Shown: positions 53,915 through 62,395 of the stretch, in pieces | Layout of the letters: each line of letters starts with the position of its first letter | Numbering within the stretch: the first letter of the stretch is position 1 | Source of the DNA: Robertmurraya sp047302285 | GTDB lineage: Bacteria > Bacillota > Bacilli > Bacillales > Cytobacillaceae | Assembly: GCF_047302285.1 (NCBI RefSeq) | Contig: NZ_CP154845.1 | Coordinates: 496,001-560,000 of the forward strand | Length of the DNA: 64,000 nt | Reading direction: 5' to 3' | Notes under the pieces: model-generated | What the model saw: only the letters and a program-made list of their open reading frames with translations | Told to the model about the DNA's origin: nothing | Databases searched by the model: none | Translations under genes and position numbers: made by a program

Positions 53915-54313
53915 ATGAAAAAAGTCTTAACATATGGCACATTTGATTTGCTTCATATTGGGCATATCAATTTGTTAAAAAGAGCTAAAGCTTTAGGTGA
54001 CTATTTAGTTGTTGGTCTTTCCTCGGATTCATTTAACAATGAAAAGGGGAAAGGCGCTTACCATAGCTATGAAAATAGAAAAATTATCTTAGAATCTATC
54101 CAATTTGTTGATGAAGTGATTCCGGAGAATGATTGGGATCAGAAGATTCAAGATGTTATCAAACATGATATTGATGTATTTGTTATGGGTGATGATTGGA
54201 AAGGTCATTTTGATTTTCTTAAAGAGTATTGTGAAGTTGTTTATTTACCAAGAACGATTGGTGTTTCAACATCTAAAATAAAGACGGATCTACACCAGGT
54301 GAAAAATGGTTAG
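53915..54313 (+). CDS. tarD: Glycerol-3-phosphate cytidylyltransferase
   Basis: The 132-residue protein is a standard TagD/TarD. It starts KKVLTYGTFDLLHIGHINLLKRAKALGDYLVVGLSSD, with the HxGH nucleotidyl-transfer motif at residues 14-17, and has the C-terminal R-T-x-G-x-S-T-S-K signature as RTIGVSTSKI. It makes CDP-glycerol, the donor for TarB. It overlaps the tarB gene by 8 bases. Confidence 0.96.
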   Translation: MKKVLTYGTFDLLHIGHINLLKRAKALGDYLVVGLSSDSFNNEKGKGAYHSYENRKIILESIQFVDEVIPENDWDQKIQDVIKHDIDVFVMGDDWKGHFDFLKEYCEVVYLPRTIGVSTSKIKTDLHQVKNG

Positions 54314-55508
54314 AGAACTGATCATTACAATGTATCTCCTTATGATTAAGGGGATTTTTAACTTATTTAAGTTATTCCCTTTAAAAAATAAGGTTGTCTT
54401 TCTTGTATCGTTCGGTGATAACAGTAAATACATCTTTGAGGAAATGACCAATCAAGGGATTGAGGTTGAAACGGTAGTTCTTTACAAAGGTTCAAGTAAA
54501 AATTATTTTTTAGACAATGAAAATATTAAACTTGTTCCTTTTGAATCTTATAATCTATTCCATTTTCTTCTTTCGATTTATCATTTAGCAACATCTAAAT
54601 ATATTTTTGTTGATAATTACTTTGGAATACTATCGGCGACTAATTTTAAAGATGAAGTTGAAGTTATTCAATTATGGCATGCTTCAGGTGCAATTAAGAA
54701 ATTTGGTTTACAAGATCAATCTGTCGACTTCCGTAGCGAAAGGGCAAAACAACGATTTCAACGTGTGTATAATAATTTTCATAAAGTAGTAGTTGGATCA
54801 GATGTCATGGCCAATATTTTCAAAAAAGCCTTTAATATCTCAAATGATCGGATTGTTAGAACAGGCATTCCGCGTACAGATTTTTTCTTTAATCATGAGC
54901 TGCATCATGATATTATTATGAAACTCGTACAGGAAAATCCTGATCTTAAATATAAAATGAAAATACTTTATGCTCCAACATACCGTGATAATGAATTAGA
55001 TCATTTTAAACTCGAGCTTGATTTGGAAAAGATGTACCATGAGATGAAAGATGAGTATGTAATTATTTTGAGATTACACCCTGCAATTAAGAATACAGTT
55101 AATTATTCTGAACTGTATCCGAATTTTGTGTATGATTATTCTTCATCAAAATATGATATTAACGAGCTACTGTTAATTGCTAATTATTTAGTGACAGATT
55201 ATTCATCAATCCCATATGAATATTCTTTACTGAATCGTCCAATGATATTCTTTGCGTATGATCTAGAGGAATACAAAGCTGAACGTGGATTATGGGATCA
55301 ATATGAATCAATGGTACCAGGTCCTGTTGTGAAAGAAACAGAGGCTCTAATTACCTTAATCAAGGATAACAAGTTTAATACGGAACTCATGAAGGACTAT
55401 GCTGTGAAATGGAATAAGTATTCACGTGGTCATTCAAGTGAGAGTCTCGTTAAGTATATATTTGACCGTGAGCAATATGGAGAACAGGCTAAATCAATGG
55501 GGTTTTAA
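54306..55508 (+). CDS. tarB: Teichoic acid glycerol-phosphate primase
   Basis: The 400-residue Glyphos_transf protein adds the first glycerol phosphate to the ManNAc-GlcNAc-PP-undecaprenol linkage unit. It resembles TagB over its length: IQLWHASGAIKKFGLQD, VVGSDVMANIFKKAFNI (a TagB-specific run), GIPRTDFFF, KILYAPTYRD, RLHPAIKN and LVTDYSSIPYEYSLL. The N-terminal hydrophobic stretch (about 6-25) suggests peripheral membrane binding. The pairing with tarD supports TarB rather than a polymerase. Confidence 0.9.
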   Translation: MVRELIITMYLLMIKGIFNLFKLFPLKNKVVFLVSFGDNSKYIFEEMTNQGIEVETVVLYKGSSKNYFLDNENIKLVPFESYNLFHFLLSIYHLATSKYIFVDNYFGILSATNFKDEVEVIQLWHASGAIKKFGLQDQSVDFRSERAKQRFQRVYNNFHKVVVGSDVMANIFKKAFNISNDRIVRTGIPRTDFFFNHELHHDIIMKLVQENPDLKYKMKILYAPTYRDNELDHFKLELDLEKMYHEMKDEYVIILRLHPAIKNTVNYSELYPNFVYDYSSSKYDINELLLIANYLVTDYSSIPYEYSLLNRPMIFFAYDLEEYKAERGLWDQYESMVPGPVVKETEALITLIKDNKFNTELMKDYAVKWNKYSRGHSSESLVKYIFDREQYGEQAKSMGF

Positions 55509-55551
55509 AACAATTAGAAAAATAACTTCTAATATGATAAACTTATATGGT

Positions 55552-55590
55552 GCTTCGGAGTTGTACTTCGAAGCTTATGTTTTGTTTTTA
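55552..55590 (+). terminator. Terminator after tarB
   Basis: GCTTCGGAG / CTTCGAAGC (9 bp, one wobble) is followed by TTATGTTTTGTTTTT, 43 bases past the tarB stop. Confidence 0.8.
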
Positions 55591-55620
55591 AGACCTTGAG
55601 TATGAGGAAGGATTTAGAAT

Positions 55621-56427
55621 ATGAAGTCAATGTTTAAAATCATAAAAGAACAGATTAACTCTTTTTATTTAATCCTGAGATTGTCGTTTTTTGAAGTAAA
55701 AAGTCAAAATAATAATAACTACTTGGGAAGACTTTGGGAAATCATTAATCCAATGATTCAAATTGGGATTTATTGGTTTGTTTTTGGGTATGGAATTCGC
55801 GAAGGAGAACCCATTGGAGGAATCCCTTATATTAATTGGATGCTATCAGGGATCGTCGTCTGGTTTTTTATTAGTCCAGCTTTATTGGAATCATCTAAAT
55901 CCATCTATACTCGACTTAACTTTATTTCTAAGATGAGTTTTCCGATGAGTGCGATTCCAAGCTATGTTATCATGGCGAAGTTTTATCCCCATATCATATT
56001 AACTGGCATTATCGCAATTATTCTCCAATTTGGAGGATTTTACGTTTCTATATATTATGTCCAGCTCATTTATTTTATGTTTGCTAGCCTTGCATTATTG
56101 TTTGCTATATCCCTTATCACATCTACACTTGCAACGATCGTTCGGGATGTGCAGATGATTGTACAAGCTGTGGTAAGAATGCTCTTATACTTAACACCAC
56201 TTCTATGGACGCCAGATCGATTACCTGAAACTATTCAAAAAATCATGATGGCCAATCCATTATACTATATAGTTGAAGGTTATCGAGCATCGTTATTAGG
56301 TACTTCGTGGTATATGGTAGAGTTCTATCAGTACACGATTTATTTCTGGGCGCTTGTTTTAGTGCTACTAGTGATTGGCTCGTTCCTGCATTTGAAATTT
56401 AGAGACCATTTTGTTGACTACTTATAA
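55621..56427 (+). CDS. tarG: Teichoic acid ABC exporter, permease
   Basis: The 268-residue ABC-2-type permease has about six membrane helices. The N-terminal FFEVKSQNNNNYLGRLWEIINPMIQIGIYWFVFG matches TagG, and MLLYLTPLLWTPDRLP and NPLYYIVEGYR follow near the C-terminus. With the next gene it exports lipid-linked WTA across the membrane. An AGGAAGGA site precedes the ATG. Confidence 0.94.
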   Translation: MKSMFKIIKEQINSFYLILRLSFFEVKSQNNNNYLGRLWEIINPMIQIGIYWFVFGYGIREGEPIGGIPYINWMLSGIVVWFFISPALLESSKSIYTRLNFISKMSFPMSAIPSYVIMAKFYPHIILTGIIAIILQFGGFYVSIYYVQLIYFMFASLALLFAISLITSTLATIVRDVQMIVQAVVRMLLYLTPLLWTPDRLPETIQKIMMANPLYYIVEGYRASLLGTSWYMVEFYQYTIYFWALVLVLLVIGSFLHLKFRDHFVDYL

Positions 56428-56442
56428 AATGGATGTGATGAA

Positions 56443-57252
56443 ATGACGAAATCGGTTATTATTGAAAATGTTTATAAAAAATATAAAATGCATAGTAAAA
56501 CTTCTGAGAAGTTGCTAGATATTATCCTTCCTAGAGGGTATGGAGAGGATTTCTATGCATTGCAAAATATAAGTTTTACTGCTGAGGCAGGGGATGTTAT
56601 TGGACTAATCGGGGTTAACGGTTCCGGTAAATCAACTCTGTCGAATATTATTTCAGGTGTTATTCCGCCAACATCGGGAAAAGTCGTAACTAAAGGACAA
56701 ACGGCGTTAATTGCTATTTCATCAGGTTTGAATAATCAGTTAACAGGTAGAGAAAATATTGAGTTGAAATGTCTTATGCTCGGATTTACTAAGCAACAAA
56801 TCAAAGAGATGGAACCAGAAATTATTGAATTTGCCGATATCGGAAAGTTTATTGATCAGCCTGTTAAGAAATATTCAAGTGGGATGAAGTCAAGATTAGG
56901 TTTTGCCATTTCTGTAACCGTAAATCCTGATATATTAGTGATTGATGAAGCATTGTCAGTAGGAGACAAAGTCTTTGCTGAAAAATCAAAGCAAAAAATG
57001 TTTGAGTTTAAGGAGCTAGGAAAGACGATCTTTTTTGTCAGTCATTCCATGGGACAAATTAAAGAGTTCTGTGAAAAAGCTCTTTGGCTGGAATATGGTG
57101 AAATTAAACAATTTGGCCCTGTTGCTGAAGTGCTTCCACAATATGAAGAATTTTTGAAGAATTATAAGGCTATGACGAAGGAAGAACAAAAAGCATTTCG
57201 TGAGAATGCGATTAAAAAACAAAGTGGAGCACAAATCGTTTATGCGAAATAA
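56443..57252 (+). CDS. tarH: Teichoic acid ABC exporter, ATP-binding subunit (short form)
   Basis: The 269-residue ATPase has Walker A GVNGSGKST (about residues 60-68), the signature KYSSGMKSRLGFAIS, Walker B DILVIDEAL and the switch His in FFVSHSMGQ. It powers TarG. It lacks the long C-terminal extracellular extension of B. subtilis TagH (527 residues) and is the size of S. aureus TarH. It lies 15 bp after tarG and is followed by a strong terminator. Confidence 0.94.
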   Translation: MTKSVIIENVYKKYKMHSKTSEKLLDIILPRGYGEDFYALQNISFTAEAGDVIGLIGVNGSGKSTLSNIISGVIPPTSGKVVTKGQTALIAISSGLNNQLTGRENIELKCLMLGFTKQQIKEMEPEIIEFADIGKFIDQPVKKYSSGMKSRLGFAISVTVNPDILVIDEALSVGDKVFAEKSKQKMFEFKELGKTIFFVSHSMGQIKEFCEKALWLEYGEIKQFGPVAEVLPQYEEFLKNYKAMTKEEQKAFRENAIKKQSGAQIVYAK

Positions 57253-57254
57253 TG

Positions 57255-57292
57255 AAAGTCCAGTTGCTTTGTTCAACTGGACTTTTCTATAA
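57255..57292 (+). terminator. Terminator after tarH
   Basis: The perfect 12-bp stem AAAGTCCAGTTG / CAACTGGACTTT, with TTCTAT following, lies just past the tarH stop. Confidence 0.85.
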
Positions 57293-57330
57293 ATAAAAGT
57301 AATTGATTAATGAAAAGTAGAGGGTAAACC

Positions 57331-58062
57331 ATGGAAAATAAAGTACCAATACTAGACATTCCTTTTATTAATATCCAATTTGACGAAATGCTAGCCCTTC
57401 TTGACGAAAGAGTTCGGAAAGGCGAGAAGACTTTAGTCGTTACGGCTAATCCAGAAATCGTCATGATTACGGATGAAAATAAAGAATATAAAGAGATTGT
57501 CCAATCTGCCGATTATGTAGTTCCAGATGGGATCGGGATTATTGTGGCATCGAAAATGTTAAATGCGCCGATAATGGAACGGATAGCGGGCTTTGATCTA
57601 ATGATGAGCTTGCTTCAACAAGCCAATACAAATAGATGGAAAGTGTATTTGCTAGGAGGCAAAGATGAGGTCAATCAAAAAGCTGTTAAGGCAATAAGAG
57701 AGACCTATCCAGATTTAGTGATTGTCGGTAGTCATCATGGCTATTTTGGTTCTGAGGAAAGCGAAGGAATTAAGGAAGAGGTACAGAAATTGGAGCCTGA
57801 TTTGGTCTTTGTTGCTCTAGGTGCTCCTCGCCAGGAAGAGTGGATTACCCAAGCACTGCCTTCCTTTTCCAAAGGATTGTTCATGGGAGTTGGGGGGAGC
57901 TTTGATATATTAGCTGGTGAAGCGAAACGAGCACCAGACATTTGGATCAGGCTCAAGCTCGAGTGGCTCTATCGCTTAGTAAAGCAGCCATCACGCTGGA
58001 GAAGAATGCTAGCGATTCCTCACTTTTTGATGAAAATTTTGAAACAAAGGTTACAAAAATAA
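57331..58062 (+). CDS. tarA: N-acetylglucosaminyldiphosphoundecaprenol N-acetyl-beta-D-mannosaminyltransferase
   Basis: The 243-residue GT26 (WecG/TagA/CpsF) enzyme adds ManNAc to GlcNAc-PP-undecaprenol, the second step of linkage-unit synthesis. Motifs: VTANPEIVMI (with the catalytic-type residues of the family), ADYVVPDGIGIIVASK, ERIAGFDLM, VYLLGGK, GYFG, VFVALGAPRQEEWI and FMGVGGSFDILAGEAKRAPDIWIRLKLEWLYRL. A GAGGG site precedes the ATG. It is separated from tarGH by a terminator and is probably transcribed from its own promoter. Confidence 0.95.
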   Translation: MENKVPILDIPFINIQFDEMLALLDERVRKGEKTLVVTANPEIVMITDENKEYKEIVQSADYVVPDGIGIIVASKMLNAPIMERIAGFDLMMSLLQQANTNRWKVYLLGGKDEVNQKAVKAIRETYPDLVIVGSHHGYFGSEESEGIKEEVQKLEPDLVFVALGAPRQEEWITQALPSFSKGLFMGVGGSFDILAGEAKRAPDIWIRLKLEWLYRLVKQPSRWRRMLAIPHFLMKILKQRLQK

Positions 58063-58250
58063 AGAGTTCTTTACATGAGGTTTTAGGGAATCGCTCAATA
58101 GGGCATTCCGTTGTGTCGAAACTTTAACTCTCATTATATGTAACATTTTTTTGATAAATACGTCATATTAATTGAGTCAAGTAAGAAAATAGTCTAGTGA
58201 CAGTGATATGTATGTGTGAGGAGCTAATGTAAAGAATTTGTTAATATTTT

Positions 58251-58280
58251 TTAACCAAAGACAGGCACTTATGCTATAAT
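58251..58280 (+). promoter_or_regulatory. Promoter of tagO
   Basis: TTAACC, an 18-bp spacer and a consensus TATAAT with a TG extension (TGCTATAAT, 58272-58280) lie about 75 bp before the tagO ATG. Confidence 0.68.
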
Positions 58281-58354
58281 TAGAGTCGATATGACAATTT
58301 TTTCGTATACTGAATGTCTTTAAATGGGCATTTTAAACGTAAGGGAGGGTCGTT

Positions 58355-59416
58355 ATGTTTTACGTGACCTTAATACTGTGCTTTTTATGCTCCATTATTA
58401 TTACTCCGTTCATCAAGAAATTAGCTTTTCGAATTGGGGCAACAGATAGACCAAATGATCGAAAAGTTCATGCTAAGGTCATGCCACGCATGGGCGGCCT
58501 TGCCATATATATAAGCTTCCTAATAGGAGTGTTTATTTTCCAACCTCCTCAAGATTATCATTTACCGATTATGGTAGGTGGTTTGATCATCGTGTTAACC
58601 GGTATTCTTGACGATATTTATGATTTATCAGCAAAAACTAAATTCATAGCACAGGTAATCGCTGCTCTTGTTGTTGTTCTTTGGGGCGGAATTACCATGC
58701 CATTTATTAATGTGCCTTTCGGTGGGGAAATCGAGTTTGGATTCTTCACGATTCCAATCACAATCATTTGGATTGTAGGTGTCACCAATGCCATCAATTT
58801 GATTGACGGTCTCGATGGCCTTGCAGCAGGTGTTTCTTCAATCGCACTTATTACATTATCTGTTATGGCTATTATTATGGGAAATACGTATGTTATCGCC
58901 ATTGCTACTCTTGTTTTAGTTAGTACTTTAGGATTTTTATTCTATAATTTTTACCCGGCCAAGATTTTTCTTGGAGATACAGGTGCCTTGTTCCTAGGGT
59001 ATATTATTGCCGTTTTATCCTTGTTAGGATTTAAAAATGTTACCATTATCTCATTTATTATTCCGATTTTGATTTTAGGTGTACCGCTCTCAGATACTTT
59101 CTTTGCCATCATCCGGAGAATGATTAATAAACAACCTATTTCAGCACCGGATAAGTCTCATTTGCATCATTGCCTGCTGAATCTGGGATTTACCCATCGC
59201 CAAACCGTGCTAATGATTTATGCAATCGCATCTTTTTTTGGTTTGCTAGCGGTCATATTCTCACAGGCTAAAGTATGGGGATCGCTTATTCTTATAGTCG
59301 TTGTACTAGTGATGATAGAGCTCTTTGTTGAAATTTTAGGATTGGTCGGAAAGGATTATCGTCCATTAATTAATATGATAAAAGGGAGAAATGTTTCTCC
59401 AGCTAAGAATAGATAA
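58355..59416 (+). CDS. tagO: Undecaprenyl-phosphate GlcNAc-1-phosphate transferase
   Basis: The 353-residue polytopic protein of the MraY/WecA family has about 10-11 membrane helices. Conserved acidic motifs are visible: RPNDRKVHAKVMPRMGG, GILDDIYDLSAKTKF (Asp pair), NAINLIDGLDGLAAG, FLGDTGALFLGY and SAPDKSHLHHCLLNLGF. It transfers GlcNAc-1-P from UDP-GlcNAc to undecaprenyl phosphate, the committed first step of WTA and often of other wall polymers. AGGGAGGG precedes the ATG. The 280-bp region upstream holds the promoter and no other gene. Confidence 0.96.
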   Translation: MFYVTLILCFLCSIIITPFIKKLAFRIGATDRPNDRKVHAKVMPRMGGLAIYISFLIGVFIFQPPQDYHLPIMVGGLIIVLTGILDDIYDLSAKTKFIAQVIAALVVVLWGGITMPFINVPFGGEIEFGFFTIPITIIWIVGVTNAINLIDGLDGLAAGVSSIALITLSVMAIIMGNTYVIAIATLVLVSTLGFLFYNFYPAKIFLGDTGALFLGYIIAVLSLLGFKNVTIISFIIPILILGVPLSDTFFAIIRRMINKQPISAPDKSHLHHCLLNLGFTHRQTVLMIYAIASFFGLLAVIFSQAKVWGSLILIVVVLVMIELFVEILGLVGKDYRPLINMIKGRNVSPAKNR

Positions 59417-59426
59417 GTGAAGTGTG

Positions 59427-59457
59427 AAAGGCTGCCTTGGTTGGCAGTCTTTTTTTG
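59427..59457 (+). terminator. Terminator after tagO
   Basis: The stem AAAGGCTGCC / GGCAGTCTTT (one wobble) with a run of Ts lies 11 bases past the tagO stop. Confidence 0.85.
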
Positions 59458-59537
59458 CGCTTAAAAGGTTATACCTTTGTGAATAATTAGGCTTGTCATA
59501 TCAAAAAATGAGATCCAGGTATGTTTTATAATAAGGA

Positions 59538-60383
59538 GTGATAACCATCTGGAAGAAGATGATCGTACTTGCGTTTCTTGTCTTCTTATTCGTAATGGAA
59601 AGGACTACATTCGCAGTTGAAGAGAACACTTTTGGGACAATCTTGAAAGATACAGGGGTAATTGCTCACGCATTGGGAGAAGTAAATGGCCATCGCCATA
59701 CGAACTCCTTGGAGGCTTTTCAGACAAGCTATAAGAACGGGATTCGAGTGTTTGAGGTGGATCTTATTTTGACCTCAGATCAACATCTTGTAGCACGGCA
59801 TGATTGGCAGCCGTACTTGGCAAGAATGTTTGAGCAGAGTCTTCCGACAAATGGTATCCAGCCTTTAACATTAGAGGAATTTCAGAATCACAAAATAAAC
59901 AAAAGACTTCATCCATTAACAGTAGAGGACATTATCTCCTTATTACAAATTTATCCAGATGCGTATATCATCACCGATACAAAATCTACTGATTTGGATG
60001 AAATTAAAACGCAATTTTCAGTTCTCTTACAAACAATTTTCGAAATTGACCCTACAATGATTAATCGAGTGATCCCACAGGTATATAATGAAGAAATGTT
60101 TGCTCTTTTAATAGAGATGTATCCATTCGAACATTTCGTTTATACATTGTATAAAACATTTCAATCATCAAAAGAAGTGATTGATTTTGTCGTGAGGGAG
60201 AACATTCAGTTCGTCGCCATGTCTGAATCGAAGTATTCCAAGGAGTTTATCCATGAGCTTACAGATCGGGGAATTACTAGTATGATCTATACAATTAATG
60301 ATCAAGATTTAGCGGAAAGTTATTTTCAGCAAGGAGTTACAGCAGTTTATACGGATCAATTGCTGCCAAACAGAAAAGAGTGA
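59538..60383 (+). CDS. Exported glycerophosphodiester phosphodiesterase-like (GDPD/PLC-fold) protein
   Basis: The 281-residue protein has an N-terminal signal or anchor segment (KKMIVLAFLVFLFVMERTTFA) and a GDPD TIM barrel: IAHALGEVNGHRHTNSLEAF, FEVDLILTSDQHLVARHDW (metal Glu/Asp and catalytic His) and AYIITDTKS. Family members cleave glycerophosphodiesters. An exported one beside WTA and LTA genes may turn over teichoic acid or glycerolipid headgroups. The start is uncertain: GTG 59538 overlaps the AAGGAG site, the codon 8 bases after it is ATC (59547), and ATG 59559 would remove the two lysines from the signal peptide. Confidence 0.82.
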   Translation: MITIWKKMIVLAFLVFLFVMERTTFAVEENTFGTILKDTGVIAHALGEVNGHRHTNSLEAFQTSYKNGIRVFEVDLILTSDQHLVARHDWQPYLARMFEQSLPTNGIQPLTLEEFQNHKINKRLHPLTVEDIISLLQIYPDAYIITDTKSTDLDEIKTQFSVLLQTIFEIDPTMINRVIPQVYNEEMFALLIEMYPFEHFVYTLYKTFQSSKEVIDFVVRENIQFVAMSESKYSKEFIHELTDRGITSMIYTINDQDLAESYFQQGVTAVYTDQLLPNRKE

Positions 60384-60410
60384 GAAATTCCTCACTCTTT
60401 TCTATTTGGC
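60365..60410. terminator. Bidirectional terminator formed by the 3' ends of two convergent genes
   Basis: GCCAAACAGAAAAGAGTGAG and its near-complement (one wobble), with loop AAATTC, form a 20-bp stem. It contains the last codons and stop of both the GDPD-like gene (plus) and the LtaS-like gene (minus). Both proteins consequently end in LPNRKE. Confidence 0.85.
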
Positions 60411-62215
60411 AATGTATCCATATACTCATCAGATAGGTTCATAAGTTGCAGTATACGTTCAAAATCTCCCGTATATTTTTCGAAGTTCTCTACAGGCTGT
60501 TTTGTCTCAATGGAAGTAGCGCTGCCATCTTCAAAGCCCTTCCCAGGAATGAAAAGGATATTATCATTTAAAAATGATCCAGTTGGCAGGTAAAAGCGGC
60601 TTCCGAGTACATTGGAGTCACTATTGATTAAATCCTGTCCAAAGTGAATATGGTTTTCTAATGATATTCCGATTAAGTTGGCTAGTGTTGGCATTAGGTC
60701 GATTTGGCCTCCTATTTTTTCAATTTCTATCCCGTTTCTATAGCCCGGAACACTGATGATAAAAGGGATATTAAAAGCATCAAGTTTGCTGTGATAATTT
60801 CTTCCTAATAAATTTTTGACCAACTGTTCTGCTCGTTCTGAGCCAAGTTGTAATCCAAAGTGATCCCCATAGAGAACAAATACCGTTTCATCCCATATTC
60901 CTTGTCCCTTTAATCCGTCTATTAATAATCCTATAGCATAGTCTGCATAGTGAATCGCCTGAAGATAGTCGCCAACAGTTGTATTTATATATTCTTGGGG
61001 AAGTGCCAATTGTGGCTTGTTGTCAGGGATTTTAAAAGGATGATGACTGGACATCGAAATGAGATTTGCATAGAATTTATTTCCTTGTTCATGTAAGTCT
61101 GCAAAATGAGTCAGCGCTTTTTCATATAAAACTTCATCAGATGGCCCAAAGGCGATGACATCCTTATTCTCGAATTCCTTTTTTTCAAATACTTCATCAA
61201 ATCCAAGAGCATCATACATTTCGTCTCTATTCCAAAATTCAACATCATTTGTGTGCATTGTGACCGAAGTATATCCGTACTCTTTTAACATTTTCGGCAG
61301 GCTAGGGATTTCTTTGTTTCCATATGTTTGTGACATCGCTACATCTCCACGAGGATATAGGGATGTGTTCAACATAAATTCAGCATCTGACGTGTTGCCC
61401 TTTCCAATTTGCTGATACACATTACTAAAATAAAAGCTTTCTTTTAACAGCTGGTTAATATTAGGTGTAATCTCGGCATCTCCGATCATTTTTTCGATTG
61501 GGAAGTTTTGAAAGGCCTCGAGTTGAATAACGATAATATTTTTGTTAACGGCCACACCTTCGAGAATTTTCTCGTCATGATAAGAAGTGTTTTTTAAGTC
61601 TTCAATGTGTTCTTGTGTCAGGGTCTCTCCAGTGTTCAAAGCATTAGATTTTGGAATCATGGTGAAAAAATTATAATTGAAAATTCCGATGTTTTCTGCA
61701 ACCTTCTTTTCGTTAATGACGTCTAATTGGGAGAATAAGCCAGCCAATAGGAGACAAGCGCTAATGGCCATAATGGTGAGTGAAGCCTTGACTTTCATCT
61801 TGAATGGTTCTATTCGCAAGCGATTTTTAAAATAAAGTAGCAGAGCAATCAACGGGAGGTCGATAAAGAAAAGAAGCATATCGGGCTGTATTAAGCTAGT
61901 AATGCTATCTCCTATCTCGCTCAGCTGTCCTGCTTGATCAAATGCAGAAAAGGTTAGGATCGCACCGTAGTAGTTATGATAAACAACGACAGCCATGTAG
62001 AGAAAAGAAATGAAGGTGGAAAAAGAAAAATATAAACCGGTTTTCACTTTTTGGCTTGATAGCCGTTCAATGATGGCGAATACAAATAAAAAGAGGCACA
62101 TCTCGGCAATAACGCCTGAGAGTTGTGTTTCTTGAAAGAGAAAATATTGAATCAATAATGTTTTAAAAAGAAATGAGATTGAAAAAAGAGAAAAAAGGCT
62201 AAATATTAGTTTCAT
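60392..62215 (-). CDS. LtaS-family lipoteichoic acid synthase-like phosphoglycerol transferase
   Basis: The 607-residue protein has five N-terminal membrane helices (to about residue 165) and an extracellular sulfatase-fold domain. Motifs: VIQLEAFQNFP (metal Glu), the nucleophile Thr in IGKGNTSDAEFMLNTSLYP (about 275), TMHTNDVEFWNRD, SMSSHHPF, and the metal DH in VFVLYGDHFG. LtaS enzymes polymerise glycerol phosphate from phosphatidylglycerol into lipoteichoic acid; paralogues act as primases or under stress. AGGTG precedes the ATG. It is convergent with the GDPD-like gene and divergent from another LtaS-family gene. Confidence 0.92.
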   Translation of the reverse strand: MKLIFSLFSLFSISFLFKTLLIQYFLFQETQLSGVIAEMCLFLFVFAIIERLSSQKVKTGLYFSFSTFISFLYMAVVVYHNYYGAILTFSAFDQAGQLSEIGDSITSLIQPDMLLFFIDLPLIALLLYFKNRLRIEPFKMKVKASLTIMAISACLLLAGLFSQLDVINEKKVAENIGIFNYNFFTMIPKSNALNTGETLTQEHIEDLKNTSYHDEKILEGVAVNKNIIVIQLEAFQNFPIEKMIGDAEITPNINQLLKESFYFSNVYQQIGKGNTSDAEFMLNTSLYPRGDVAMSQTYGNKEIPSLPKMLKEYGYTSVTMHTNDVEFWNRDEMYDALGFDEVFEKKEFENKDVIAFGPSDEVLYEKALTHFADLHEQGNKFYANLISMSSHHPFKIPDNKPQLALPQEYINTTVGDYLQAIHYADYAIGLLIDGLKGQGIWDETVFVLYGDHFGLQLGSERAEQLVKNLLGRNYHSKLDAFNIPFIISVPGYRNGIEIEKIGGQIDLMPTLANLIGISLENHIHFGQDLINSDSNVLGSRFYLPTGSFLNDNILFIPGKGFEDGSATSIETKQPVENFEKYTGDFERILQLMNLSDEYMDTLPNRKE

Positions 62216-62395
62216 CCTGACACCTACTAGAGAATTATTTTCATTGGAGTCGAATAGATTTATCTGTTATTTTCACCCTATCATTTCAACGTATGATTGC
62301 CAAGATCGTTGTATGCAAAATCTCACCGTATTTGAGAGGAGCGAATTGGATATGATGGTAGGATAAAGAATATGTTGATATGAGAGTGGAGAATG

